Assembly (NCBI GenBank): GCA_019637155.1
Contig: JAHBWE010000010.1
Coordinates: 62,001-126,000, forward strand
Direction: 5' to 3'
DNA from: Labilithrix sp.
GTDB lineage: Bacteria; Myxococcota_A; Polyangia; Polyangiales; Polyangiaceae
DNA: 64,000 nt
Made by a program: the position numbers and the translations under genes. Under the pieces are notes generated by a model. That model made no database searches and was not told where the DNA came from. It worked only from the letters and a program-made list of their open reading frames with translations. This document shows positions 1 through 8,148 of this stretch, piece after piece. How positions within the stretch are numbered: the stretch's first letter is position 1; each line of letters begins with the position of its first letter.

Positions 1-871
1 TCTTGTCGGGCGCCTTCGGCTCCGCGAAGTCGATCTTCGGCGCGGCGCCGCCGGTCCAGGCGCCGAACGACTTCTGGGCGAGGTCCTTCGCCTGCGCCTC
101 GTCGACGTCGCCGGCGAGGATGAGCGTCGCGTTGGACGGGACGAAGAACTTCTTGTGGTGCGCCACGACCTCTGCGCGACCGAGCTTCGCGATCTGCGCC
201 GGCAGCGCGTCGCGCATCGCGTACGGGTGGGTCGGTCCGTACAGCTCGTTCCACGCGATCCAGCCGGCCGTGAAGCGCCCGTTCGAGCGGAGCTGGTCCT
301 CGGTCTGGTCGACGAGGCGCGTCTTGTACTTCTTGAGCTCGCCGTCGTCGAAGCGCGGCTCGCGGACGACCTGCGAGAGGAGCGAGAGGCCCTCCGCGAC
401 CTTGTCCTTCGTGACGACGAGGGCGATCGTCGTCGAGTCCGCCTTCGTCGCGATCGAGAGGTTGCTCCCGAGGGTCTCGACGCGGCGGAGGAGCTCGGCG
501 CTCGCGAGCGCGCGCGTGCCGCCGTTCTTGAGCATCTCGGCGGTGAGGTCGCCGAGGCCGGGGGCGGCGCCGTAGGCGGAGCCCGCCTTCACCACGACGC
601 GCATGTTCACGAGCGGCAGCGTCTTCGCGGTGACGACGTCGAGGCCGAGGCCGTTCGCGAGCTTCGAGCGCGCGACCTTCGGGAAGGGCGACTCCTTCGT
701 CGCGCCCGACGGCGGCGGGCTCTGCCGCGCCGGCGCGGCCTTCTTCTTCGGCGGCGGCATGCCGTCGTAGGCCGGGATTTCGACCTTGGCGGGGCCGGTC
801 GACGCGACCTTGGGCGCGCCGCAGGCGGTGACGAGGAGGAGGGACGAGATCGAGAGGACGAGACGCTTCAT
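1..871 (-). CDS. M16 peptidase-like lipoprotein, non-catalytic partner (C-terminus outside window)
   Basis: About 290 residues are visible, starting with a lipoprotein signal (MKRLVLSISS, then LVTAC-G lipobox), so the product is probably lipid-anchored in the envelope. The body has the M16 (insulinase/pitrilysin) layout: 'LANGL', 'AGDLTAEML'-like helix, 'YGPTHPYAM' and 'ATLILAGDVD'. The HxxEH zinc motif expected in the first third is replaced by LGDLTAEML, so this copy cannot bind zinc. In bacterial M16 pairs one subunit is active and one inactive; the active partner lies 2 bases upstream (874-2289), so the two probably form a heterodimer from one transcript. The gene runs off the left edge. 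Confidence 0.85.
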   Translation of the reverse strand, partial: MKRLVLSISSLLLVTACGAPKVASTGPAKVEIPAYDGMPPPKKKAAPARQSPPPSGATKESPFPKVARSKLANGLGLDVVTAKTLPLVNMRVVVKAGSAYGAAPGLGDLTAEMLKNGGTRALASAELLRRVETLGSNLSIATKADSTTIALVVTKDKVAEGLSLLSQVVREPRFDDGELKKYKTRLVDQTEDQLRSNGRFTAGWIAWNELYGPTHPYAMRDALPAQIAKLGRAEVVAHHKKFFVPSNATLILAGDVDEAQAKDLAQKSFGAWTGGAAPKIDFAEPKAPDK

Positions 872-873
872 GG

Positions 874-2289
874 CTACTTCTTCTCCGCCTTGTTCTCGGG
901 CGCCGCGGGCTTCACCTCGACGAGGGAGCGGCGGTTGGCGGTGAGGTACTTGGTGACGACGCGCTTCACGTCGTCCTTCGAGACGGCGAGGTACTTGTCG
1001 AGCTCCTTGTTGAGGAGGCTCGCGTCGCCGCGATAGAGCTCGAACTCGGCGAGCTTGTTCGCGCGGCCGATGTTGGACTCGAGGCCGAGGATGAAGCCGG
1101 ACTGCGTGCGGGCGCGCACCTTCTTCAGCTCGTCGTCGGTGGGGCCGTTCTTCGCGAGCTCCGCGATCTGCGCGTCGATGACCTTCTGCACGTCGGCGAC
1201 CTTCGCGCCGGAGGCGAGCTTCACCGTGAGCTCGAACATGTCGGGGCCGCGGTGGTGCGCGACGCCCTGGTCGACCTCCACCGCGAGCCCGCGCTCCCGC
1301 ACGAGGACGCGATAGAGCCGCGAGCTCTCGCCGTCGCCGAGGACGTCGCCCGCGATCTGGACCGCGTAGTTGTCGGGCTCGCCGCTCGGCGGGAGCGTCC
1401 AGCCGTAGAGGAGGGCAGGGAGCTTCGCGTGGGTGTCCTCGACGACGGCGTTGCGCGGCGCGGTCTGCTCGGGGAGCGGGCCCGGCTCGTATTTCGGCAC
1501 CTCGGTCGGCTTCGCGTCGCCGAAGTACTTCTTCGCGAGCGCGAGCGCCTCGGCCTCGTCGAAGTCGCCCGCGATCGCGAGCACCGCGTTGTTCGGCGCG
1601 TAGTACGCCTTGTGGAACGCGCGGACCCAGTCGAGCTGGGCCGCGTCGAGGTCCTTCATCGTGCCGATCGCGGAGTGCTCGTAGGGCCAGTAGCCCTGGA
1701 ACGTCAGCTCCTGGAGCCGGATGTCGGCCGGGACGTAGGCGGCGTTCTCGACGCGCATGCGGTACTCCTCCTTCACCACCGCGCGCTGGTTCTCGAAGTT
1801 CTTGAGCGACACGTCGAGCGACTTCATGCGGTCGGCCTCGAGCCAGAGCCCGAGCGCGAGCTCGCTCGAGGGCAGCATCTCGAAGTAGTTCGTGCGGTCC
1901 TCGCTCGTCGTCCCGTTGAGGGTGCCGCCGTGGGCGGTCACGAGCTTGAAGTGATCGCCGCGCGGCACGTTCGCGGAGCCCTGGAACATCATGTGCTCGA
2001 AGAGGTGCGCGAACCCGGATCTCCCGCGTTCCTCGTTTCGCCCGCCGACGTCGTAGACCACGTCGACCGCGACGGTGGGCGCGGTGTGATCGACGAGCAT
2101 CACGACGCGGAGCCCGTTGTCGAGCTTCGCCTTCTTCACGTCGAGCGACAGCGTCGGCGCGGCGGGCTTCGCGGCGGCAGGAGCGGGAGCGGCGGGCTTC
2201 GCGGGCGCGGGCTTCGCGGGCTGCGCGGTCGCGGCGCCGGCGCAGAAGACCCCCGCCACGAGCACCCGAGTCAGAACCGAAAAACGCAT
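874..2289 (-). CDS. M16 family zinc metallopeptidase, catalytic partner
   Basis: 471 residues with a cleavable Sec signal (MRFSVLTRVLVAG...ATAQ) and an Ala/Pro linker to about residue 45. The zinc motif is intact: H95-L-F-E98-H99, with a Glu pair at E174/E175 giving the usual third ligand about 76 residues later. It is followed by the conserved LNGTTSEDRTNYFE region and the 'LAIAGDFD' start of the C-terminal half. It probably degrades peptides or misfolded proteins in the periplasm together with the inactive partner encoded 2 bases downstream. The ATG at 2289 is preceded by GGAGGG, which supports this start. Confidence 0.93.
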   Translation of the reverse strand: MRFSVLTRVLVAGVFCAGAATAQPAKPAPAKPAAPAPAAAKPAAPTLSLDVKKAKLDNGLRVVMLVDHTAPTVAVDVVYDVGGRNEERGRSGFAHLFEHMMFQGSANVPRGDHFKLVTAHGGTLNGTTSEDRTNYFEMLPSSELALGLWLEADRMKSLDVSLKNFENQRAVVKEEYRMRVENAAYVPADIRLQELTFQGYWPYEHSAIGTMKDLDAAQLDWVRAFHKAYYAPNNAVLAIAGDFDEAEALALAKKYFGDAKPTEVPKYEPGPLPEQTAPRNAVVEDTHAKLPALLYGWTLPPSGEPDNYAVQIAGDVLGDGESSRLYRVLVRERGLAVEVDQGVAHHRGPDMFELTVKLASGAKVADVQKVIDAQIAELAKNGPTDDELKKVRARTQSGFILGLESNIGRANKLAEFELYRGDASLLNKELDKYLAVSKDDVKRVVTKYLTANRRSLVEVKPAAPENKAEKK

Positions 2290-2378
2290 GCCACCCTCCT
2301 AACATGCGCCCCGAGCCATTACGATGGCCTCTGCCGTGCGCTGCTCTGCTGTCCCCCCGCGTGCTTCGGGCAACCCCC

Positions 2379-2456
2379 GGGGCCCCAATGCCCGAAGAGC
2401 GGCGCCCGCGGGCGCCGGTCGATGGGTTGGGGCGGGGTATGGGGCGGAGCCCCATC
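2379..2456 (+). repeat. Diverged copy of repeat family A ahead of a kinase start codon
   Basis: It starts with GGGGCCCC and ends with a GC hairpin (ATGGGGC-GGA-GCCCCAT) followed by CATGAAT. This is the same order of modules as the clear family A copies (opening GGGGCCCC, G-rich stretch, terminal GGGGC/GCCCC hairpin), but the middle is diverged. The GGAG that could serve as ribosome-binding site for the kinase at 2457 lies in the hairpin loop and arm. Membership in the family is an inference from architecture. Confidence 0.4.
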
Positions 2457-4079
2457 ATGAATGAGTGCCCGGACGAAGCGACGATCCTCGCCTTCGGTCG
2501 CGGCGAGGGGGACTCCGCCCTCCGGCGCGCGGTCGAGGTGCACCTCGCCGAGTGCGACGAGTGTCGCGCGCTCGTCTCGGCGGTGGTGCGGTCGTCGTCG
2601 TTGCTCCCGAAGGCGCGGCCGATCGACGTGATGGCGCCGACGACGCCGGTGCAGGGCGGCGCCGACACCGTGAACGCGTCGTCCGTCGTCGCGCCGGTCA
2701 AGTCGGGGGACGTCCTCGCGGGCAAGTACGTCGTCGAGCGGATCCTCGGCGCGGGCGGGATGGGCGTCGTCGTCGCCGCGCGCCACCTCCAGCTCGATCA
2801 GCGCGTCGCGCTCAAGTTCCTGCTCCCCGCCGCGTGCGAGAACGCGGACGCGGTCGCGCGCTTCCTCCGCGAGGGCAAGGCCGCCGCTCGGATCACGAGC
2901 GAGCACGTCGCGCGCGTGGTCGACACCGGCGTCCTCGAGAGCGGCGCGCCGTACCTCGTCATGGAGTACCTCGAGGGCGCGGACCTCGGGGCGCTCGCGT
3001 CGCCGCTCGCGCCGGAGGACGCGGTCGAGTACGTGCTCCAGGCCTGCGAGGCGATCGTCGAGGCGCACGAGCTCGGGATCGTGCATCGCGACCTCAAGCC
3101 CGCGAACCTCTTCCTCGCCCGGCGCAAGGACGGCTCGCCGCTCGTGAAGGTCCTCGACTTCGGGATCTCGAAGACCGGCGACGGCAGCGCGTCCACGCAG
3201 CTGACGAGCACCGCCACGATGATGGGCTCGCCGCGCTACATGTCGCCGGAGCAGATGCTCTCCGCGAAGGACGTCGACGCGCGCTCGGACGTCTGGGCGC
3301 TCGGCGTCATCTTGTTCGAGCTCGTGACCGGCCGCGCGGTCTGGGAGGCGGACACGATCCAGGGGCTCTGCGCGATGATCGCGACTGCGCCGCCCCCGTC
3401 GCTCCGGCAGCTCGTGCCCGGCGCGTCGCCGCTCCTCGAGGACGTCATCCATCGTTGCCTCGCGAAGTCACCCGATCAGCGCGTCCCGAGCGTCGCCGAT
3501 CTCGCGCTCCTCCTCGCCCCGCTCGCGAGCGCGCCCGCGCAGACCTCGATCGACCGCATCCTCCGCGTCGCCGGTCTTTTCAACGTCGGGGGCTTCGCCC
3601 CCGACACCCCCACCCCAGACACGGCCCTCGCGCTGCGCGCTCGGGGCGCTTCGCGCCCGCTTTCGCGGCCGCTTCTGGGGCCCCACGACGGCGCGGCTCG
3701 GGCCGTCGTCTCGCAGCCGCCTGAGTCGATCCGCGCGCCGGTGGAGGGGGGTGGCAAGCTCGTCGGCGCGCTCGCCGTCGTCATCGTCGCGGTCGCCGTC
3801 GCGGCGGGCGCGCTGTTCGTCATGCGAAGGGAGGATGCTCCGCCGGTCCCCGCCGCCACGGCGCCGCCGCCTCCTGCGAGCGAGGAGCTCCCCGCCGCCG
3901 TCGCGAAGCCGCCATCCGCGAGCGTCCCGAGCGCCGCGCAAGAGGTGAAGCCGGCTCCGTCCACGCCTGCAGCGAAACCGAAGGTCCGCCGCCGCCCTCC
4001 GCCGGCCGCGGACACCGACAAGCCCGCCCCGCCGCCGCCACCACCCGGCCCCGATCCCGCAATGACCGACCGCAAGTAG
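2457..4079 (+). CDS. Membrane-anchored Ser/Thr protein kinase with N-terminal zinc-finger (ZAS-like) domain
   Basis: 540 residues. The N-terminus carries C4...H29-x3-C33-x2-C36, the pattern of zinc-binding anti-sigma (zf-HC2) domains. The Hanks kinase follows: glycine loop GAGGMG at 98-103, K120 in VALK, catalytic H210-R-D212, DFG at 234-236 and 'SPRYMSPEQM'. After the kinase (to about residue 355) comes a linker whose residues 375-409 are encoded by repeat family A. Then there is one transmembrane helix (about 434-455) and a Pro/Ala/Lys tail. I chose ATG 2457 because it places the zinc ligand Cys at residue 4; an upstream ATG at 2304 would only add translated repeat sequence. Confidence 0.9.
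   Translation: MNECPDEATILAFGRGEGDSALRRAVEVHLAECDECRALVSAVVRSSSLLPKARPIDVMAPTTPVQGGADTVNASSVVAPVKSGDVLAGKYVVERILGAGGMGVVVAARHLQLDQRVALKFLLPAACENADAVARFLREGKAAARITSEHVARVVDTGVLESGAPYLVMEYLEGADLGALASPLAPEDAVEYVLQACEAIVEAHELGIVHRDLKPANLFLARRKDGSPLVKVLDFGISKTGDGSASTQLTSTATMMGSPRYMSPEQMLSAKDVDARSDVWALGVILFELVTGRAVWEADTIQGLCAMIATAPPPSLRQLVPGASPLLEDVIHRCLAKSPDQRVPSVADLALLLAPLASAPAQTSIDRILRVAGLFNVGGFAPDTPTPDTALALRARGASRPLSRPLLGPHDGAARAVVSQPPESIRAPVEGGGKLVGALAVVIVAVAVAAGALFVMRREDAPPVPAATAPPPPASEELPAAVAKPPSASVPSAAQEVKPAPSTPAAKPKVRRRPPPAADTDKPAPPPPPPGPDPAMTDRK
3581..3684 (-). repeat. Repeat family A, copy inside a kinase reading frame
   Basis: On the minus strand this is a full-length family A unit: GGGGCCCCAGAAGCGGCCGC, a GGGCGC/GCGCCC hairpin, a G-rich stretch and the terminal 9-bp hairpin GTCGGGGGC-gaa-GCCCCCGAC. 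It matches the copies at 35504-35608 and 26687-26790 almost base for base. Here it lies in antisense orientation in the kinase gene 2457-4079 and is translated as a Pro/Thr/Arg/Ala-rich juxtamembrane linker without a stop codon. Confidence 0.88.
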
Positions 4080-4099
4080 TCGCGAGCGCGGTCGCCGCG

Positions 4100-5416
4100 T
4101 CACGCCGCGAGGGCGTGGTGGAGCGCGGTGACGAGGGCTGTTGCGATCGGGGCGGTGGGCATTCCTGCGTCGTGCACGACCTCGGGCGCCGGGGGGAGGC
4201 GCGCGCACTCGGCGGTGAGGTCGCGCCACGCCGCGGCTCGGGCCGCCTCGACGTGCGCTCGCTCCGTGGGATCGAGCCGCGTCGCGAGCCAGTCGGCGAG
4301 GTCGAGCGCGAGCGCGGCGTGCGCGGCCTCGTCCCGCGCGATGCGCGCGAACGCGCGGCGGAGCGCGGGATCGGCGGCGTGGCGGGCCTGGTGCGCGGCG
4401 ACGAGCGCGCCGTACGTCTCGTGGACGCAGCCCTCCGTCGCGTTGTCGAGCGCGAGCTCGAAGAGCGTGCGTCGCTCGCCGACAGGAGGAGCGACAGGAG
4501 GAGCGACCGCGCGTGGCCGTGCGCCGAGCGCCTCCGCGCGCGCCGTCATGATCGCGGCGTGGACGACCTCGTCGCGTCGCGCGCGCTCGACGCGGGCCAC
4601 GAGCGCGCCCGGCGCGCCGTGGCGGCGGAGCTCGTCGCGGAGCTCCGCGAACGCCACGACCGCGGCCGCCTCCATGTGCGCGATCTCGGCGACGTGCGCG
4701 GGGAGGGACGCGAGCCACGGCCGCGGCTCCACGACGAACCCGATCGGCCGGCGACCTTCGTAGCACCCGATGGGTCGCCCCTGGCTCAGGTCGCGTTGGG
4801 CGACGACCGAGATCGTCCCGTCGCGCGCGACCTTCACGAGGCGCTCGACGGTCGGGCGATCGCACACGAACGGCTGGTAGCGGAGGACGAAGCCGTCGGG
4901 ATCCGTGCGCGCGTTGCCGGAGCTGCAGTGGGGCGGGCCCTCGACCAAGCGCGCGAGCGCGACCGCCTCCTTCAGCGACTCGATCGGCGCGACGAGCTTC
5001 TGGAGCTCCTCCGCGGTCGCGAGCACGCGGACATCGTCCCCGCGCGTGACGACGCCATAGCCGTAGTCGAGATCCGGCCGGCCGGCGTACGTGCCGACGT
5101 GACGCCATCCCGCCGCCGCGGTCGCCGCGGCGACGGCGGTCTCGCACGCCTCGCGCGAGGTGGCGGTGGCGCACGGCGCGCCGAGCCGCCCGACCTCGCT
5201 GTGCTGCCCGCCGTCGCGCGGGCGCGGCGACTTGAAGACGACGCCGTCGACGCCGGGGCCGAACGTGAGATCGGCGAACGGGCTTCGCCCCGGCGGGACG
5301 CCGCACTCGACCGACTCCGGCAGCTGCGTCGGGGGCTCGTCGACCGGGCCGGTGCGCTTCTTCCCGCACGCCGCGGCGAGCACACCGAGGAGGAGCGGGG
5401 CGAGCGTGCGGCGCAT
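4100..5416 (-). CDS. Lipoprotein with C-terminal ferritin-like di-iron domain
   Basis: 438 residues. The N-terminus is a lipoprotein signal (MRRTLAPLLLGVLAAAC-G). Residues 35-230 form an unrecognised Cys-containing domain. Residues 235-438 look like a four-helix ferritin-like bundle with two carboxylate/ExxH pairs: E249 with E283-xx-H286, and E328 with E363-xx-H366. That is the ligand set of a non-haem di-iron site. A lipid-anchored di-iron protein could act in iron handling or oxidation at the envelope, but the substrate is unknown. It converges on the kinase at 2457-4079. Confidence 0.75.
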   Translation of the reverse strand: MRRTLAPLLLGVLAAACGKKRTGPVDEPPTQLPESVECGVPPGRSPFADLTFGPGVDGVVFKSPRPRDGGQHSEVGRLGAPCATATSREACETAVAAATAAAGWRHVGTYAGRPDLDYGYGVVTRGDDVRVLATAEELQKLVAPIESLKEAVALARLVEGPPHCSSGNARTDPDGFVLRYQPFVCDRPTVERLVKVARDGTISVVAQRDLSQGRPIGCYEGRRPIGFVVEPRPWLASLPAHVAEIAHMEAAAVVAFAELRDELRRHGAPGALVARVERARRDEVVHAAIMTARAEALGARPRAVAPPVAPPVGERRTLFELALDNATEGCVHETYGALVAAHQARHAADPALRRAFARIARDEAAHAALALDLADWLATRLDPTERAHVEAARAAAWRDLTAECARLPPAPEVVHDAGMPTAPIATALVTALHHALAA

Positions 5417-5425
5417 CGGCCGATG

Positions 5426-6574
5426 TTAGAAGAGGCGCGCCGCGGTGTCGTCCGCGAAGAGCCACGCGGGGCGGGGGATGCGGAGCACGTCGCCGTCGCG
5501 CACGACGCGGCCGCGCTCCTCGAGCTTCGCGAGCGCGCGCAGGCGCGCCGGCGTCCACGGATCCGTCCCCAGGTCCGCGCCTGCGCGTCCGAGGTCGACG
5601 CCCTCGGCGACGCGAAGACCGAGCATGATGCGTTCGCGGAGGAGCTCCTCGCGCGACAGCTCCTCGCGCGACATCTCGACCTCGCCGCGTCGCGTGCGCT
5701 CGACGTAGTCGCCCGGCACGATCGCGTTCCGCCACCGCACGCCGCCCTCCGCGGTGCGGATCATCCCGTACGCGCCGCAGCCGACGCCGACGTACTCGTC
5801 GCCGCGCCAGTAGGCGAGGTTGTGGCGCGCCTCCTGCCCCGGCGCCGCGTAGTTCGAGATCTCGTAGTGACGGAGGCCGCGCCCCTCGAGCTCCTCGTCG
5901 ATCGCGAGGAACGCGTCCGCGACCGCGCCGTCGTCGGCGAGCGGCAACAGCCCGCGCTTCTTGCGCTCGCCGAACTGCGTCCCGGGCTCGATCGTGAGCT
6001 GGTAGCAGGAGAGGTGCGCGAGGCCGGTGTCCGCGAGCGCGGCCGCCTGATCGCGTGCATCTTGCACGCTTTGCTCGGGCAGCCCGAAGATGAGGTCGGT
6101 CGACACGCGCGGGACCCCGGCCGCGATCGCCGCCGCCACCGCCGCCTGCGCGCCGGCGGGATCGTGCAGGCGTCCGAGGAACTTGAGCTGCTCGGCGCGG
6201 AGCGACTGCGTCCCGATCGAGAGCCGGTTCACGCCCGCGTCGAGGAGCGCGCGCGCGCGGTCGTAGTCGAGCGAGGTGGGGTTGCACTCGACGGTGACCT
6301 CCGCGTCGGGCGCGATCGCGTACGACTCGTGGAGCCCCGCGAGGACGCGCCCGAGCGCGGCGGGATCCCAGAGGCTCGGCGTCCCGCCGCCGAAGAACAC
6401 GCTGTCGATCGCGCGCCGCCGCTCGTCGCTCCGCGCGCGCAGCGACGCCTCGCGGAGGACCGCGTCGGCGTAGCCCGCGTGGTCGATCGCCTCGCGCGTC
6501 GTCGCGTAGCTGACGAAGTCGCAGTACGGGCACTTGGCGAGGCACCACGGGAAGTGGACGTAGATCGAGGCCAC
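5426..6574 (-). CDS. hemW: Radical SAM haem chaperone HemW (HemN-like)
   Basis: 382 residues. The radical SAM cluster motif is C11-x3-C15-x2-C18 (WCLAKCPYC), followed by FFGGGTPS, 'VECNPTS', 'GVNRLSIGTQS' and the HemW signature region ISNYA...RHNLAYWRGDEYVGVGCGA. This family was long annotated as oxygen-independent coproporphyrinogen oxidase; characterised members transfer haem. The start is GTG 6574, four bases after the stop of the upstream kinase; the frame is open to 6838, but that extension is an Arg/Ser-rich shadow of the kinase gene. It is probably cotranscribed with the kinase. Confidence 0.92.
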   Translation of the reverse strand: MASIYVHFPWCLAKCPYCDFVSYATTREAIDHAGYADAVLREASLRARSDERRRAIDSVFFGGGTPSLWDPAALGRVLAGLHESYAIAPDAEVTVECNPTSLDYDRARALLDAGVNRLSIGTQSLRAEQLKFLGRLHDPAGAQAAVAAAIAAGVPRVSTDLIFGLPEQSVQDARDQAAALADTGLAHLSCYQLTIEPGTQFGERKKRGLLPLADDGAVADAFLAIDEELEGRGLRHYEISNYAAPGQEARHNLAYWRGDEYVGVGCGAYGMIRTAEGGVRWRNAIVPGDYVERTRRGEVEMSREELSREELLRERIMLGLRVAEGVDLGRAGADLGTDPWTPARLRALAKLEERGRVVRDGDVLRIPRPAWLFADDTAARLF

Positions 6575-6578
6575 GCCG

Positions 6579-8078
6579 CTACGGTCCGCGCGATCGCGCT
6601 CCGAAGTAGTTGCCCGCGAACGCGGCGAGGGCGAGGAGGAGGAGCGCGCCGACGAAGACGAGCGTGTTGTTCTTCTTCGGCGCCGGCGCCGGCTCGCGCG
6701 ACGGCTTCGTCGCCACGATCTCCGCCGGCGTGTCCGGCTGCGCGGTGGCGGGCGGAGGCGGCGCCGACGTGACCTCCGGCGCCGGCCGCCCCTTCTTCGC
6801 CGTCGCAGCGCGCACCTTCGCGACCGCGTCCCCCGCATTCGCCGACGCGAGCGTCGCCCCCCCCTTCACCCCCCCACTCCCCCCCGGCGAAGGCGCGGCC
6901 TTCTCCGCCGCCTCCGCCGTCGTGGACGCCGGGCCCCCCCCCTCTCGCGGGGGTCCGGGGGCGTCGAGCGCGTCTTCGCGCGAGATACCCCCGGCGGGGA
7001 GAGCTCGAGAGGGGCGGAGCCCCTCTCGAACAAGCTGACTAGGCGTCACCGTCGGCATGAGCGCCTCTTCCGCCGCGAGCTGCGAGTCGGCGCTGAGGTC
7101 GTCGGCCGCCGACGTCAGCGTGCTCCCGATCGGCGGCTCCGGCATCGTGAGCGCGATCGACGACTCTTCCTGCCTCGGCGGCGAAGGCGGCTTCCCCGAG
7201 ACGGAGAGGGCCCGCACCGGCCGGTTCTGCGCGACGTCCTCGAACGCGCTCGCGACGTCGTCCATCGACGGGAAGCGGTCGTCGCGGTGGCGGCTGAGCA
7301 TGCGCGCGATCGCCTTCGCGCCGTCGGAAGGGAAGCCGTCGACGACGCCGTCGAGCATCGGCGGGAGCTCGAACTGCTTCGACGCCGGGTAGCGCCCGGC
7401 GATGAGCTCGTACGCCGTCATCCCGAGCGCGTATTGATCGGCGCGCCCGTCGGCCTCCGCGCCGAGCATCTGCTCCGGCGCCATGTAGCGCACGGTGCCG
7501 AGGATGCGGCCCGCCATCGTGCGGAACCCCATGCTCTCCGGCGCGGCGCCGCTCTTGTGGATCGGCTTCGCGAGCCCGAAGTCGAGGACCTTCGCGACGT
7601 CGTCGTCGGAGATCATGACGTTCGACGGCTTCACGTCGCGGTGGATGACGCCCTTCGCGTGCGCGGTCGCGAGGGCCCTCGCGATCTCGCCGAGCCACTT
7701 GAGGCGCCGCGCGAGGGAGACGCGCTCGTCGCCGACGTAGGCGAGGAGGGGCTGCCCGCTCACGAGCTCCATCACGATGAAGAAGAGGCCGTCCTCCTCG
7801 CCGAGGTCGTGGATCGCGACCGCGTTGGGGTGGGTGAGGGCCGCCGCCGCCCGCGCCTCGCGGAGGAGGCGGGCGACCCCGTCGGGGTTCCGGTCGGGAT
7901 CGGGCCGGACCACCTTGAGCGCGACCTTGCGCCGGAGCCGGTCGTCGACCGCGCGGTAGACCTCGCCCATACCGCCGCGCCCGATGAGCGCTTCGACCGT
8001 ATAGCGGTCGACGCTCGTACCAGCCACCAAGCTCTTGGGGGCGGAGGCAGCCTTCGGGCGATCGGGACTAGCAGCCAC
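6579..8078 (-). CDS. Membrane-anchored Ser/Thr protein kinase
   Basis: 499 residues from a GTG start. Kinase domain at about 25-290: GRGGMG at 33-38, K55 in VALK, H146-R-D148-VKPSN, DFG at 166-168 and 'GTVRYMAPEQM'. A long Pro/Ser/Ala linker follows; residues about 348-381 of it are encoded by a family B repeat. A single transmembrane helix lies near the C-terminus (about 472-492) with only a short tail outside. All catalytic residues are present, so it should be active. The gene is divergent from rel (70 bases apart) and sits directly upstream of hemW. Confidence 0.93.
   Translation of the reverse strand: MAASPDRPKAASAPKSLVAGTSVDRYTVEALIGRGGMGEVYRAVDDRLRRKVALKVVRPDPDRNPDGVARLLREARAAAALTHPNAVAIHDLGEEDGLFFIVMELVSGQPLLAYVGDERVSLARRLKWLGEIARALATAHAKGVIHRDVKPSNVMISDDDVAKVLDFGLAKPIHKSGAAPESMGFRTMAGRILGTVRYMAPEQMLGAEADGRADQYALGMTAYELIAGRYPASKQFELPPMLDGVVDGFPSDGAKAIARMLSRHRDDRFPSMDDVASAFEDVAQNRPVRALSVSGKPPSPPRQEESSIALTMPEPPIGSTLTSAADDLSADSQLAAEEALMPTVTPSQLVREGLRPSRALPAGGISREDALDAPGPPREGGGPASTTAEAAEKAAPSPGGSGGVKGGATLASANAGDAVAKVRAATAKKGRPAPEVTSAPPPPATAQPDTPAEIVATKPSREPAPAPKKNNTLVFVGALLLLALAAFAGNYFGARSRGP
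6938..7035 (-). repeat. Repeat family B, copy inside a kinase reading frame
   Basis: Read on the minus strand it begins TTGTTCGAG, forms the hairpin CGAGAGGGGC-tcc-GCCCCTCTCG, continues CTCTCCCCGCCGGGGG and GACGCGCTC, and ends CGCCCCCGG plus CGAGAGGGG. The same order of blocks occurs at 40969-41235, and in shortened form at 29048-29105. The copy is co-oriented with the kinase gene and translated as part of its linker. Confidence 0.85.
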
Positions 8079-8148
8079 GATACGACGACTGTACCACTAC
8101 GTTGCCCACCCAAATCGCCAGTGTTACCTTTTGGACTCGCTTCACCTG

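Noticed and set aside
2304..2456. Longer N-terminus of the first kinase from ATG 2304
   Set aside because: It would translate the diverged repeat and move the zinc ligands 51 residues inward; ATG 2457 gives a compact domain start.
3468..6548. Very long minus-strand reading frame (about 1000 codons) spanning a kinase and hemW
   Set aside because: Arg/Ala/Pro-dominated translation with no motif; it is a shadow frame typical of very GC-rich DNA and conflicts with well-supported genes.
6575..6838. N-terminal extension of HemW
   Set aside because: Arg/Ser-rich stretch overlapping the end of the kinase gene; the conserved HemW start is at GTG 6574.
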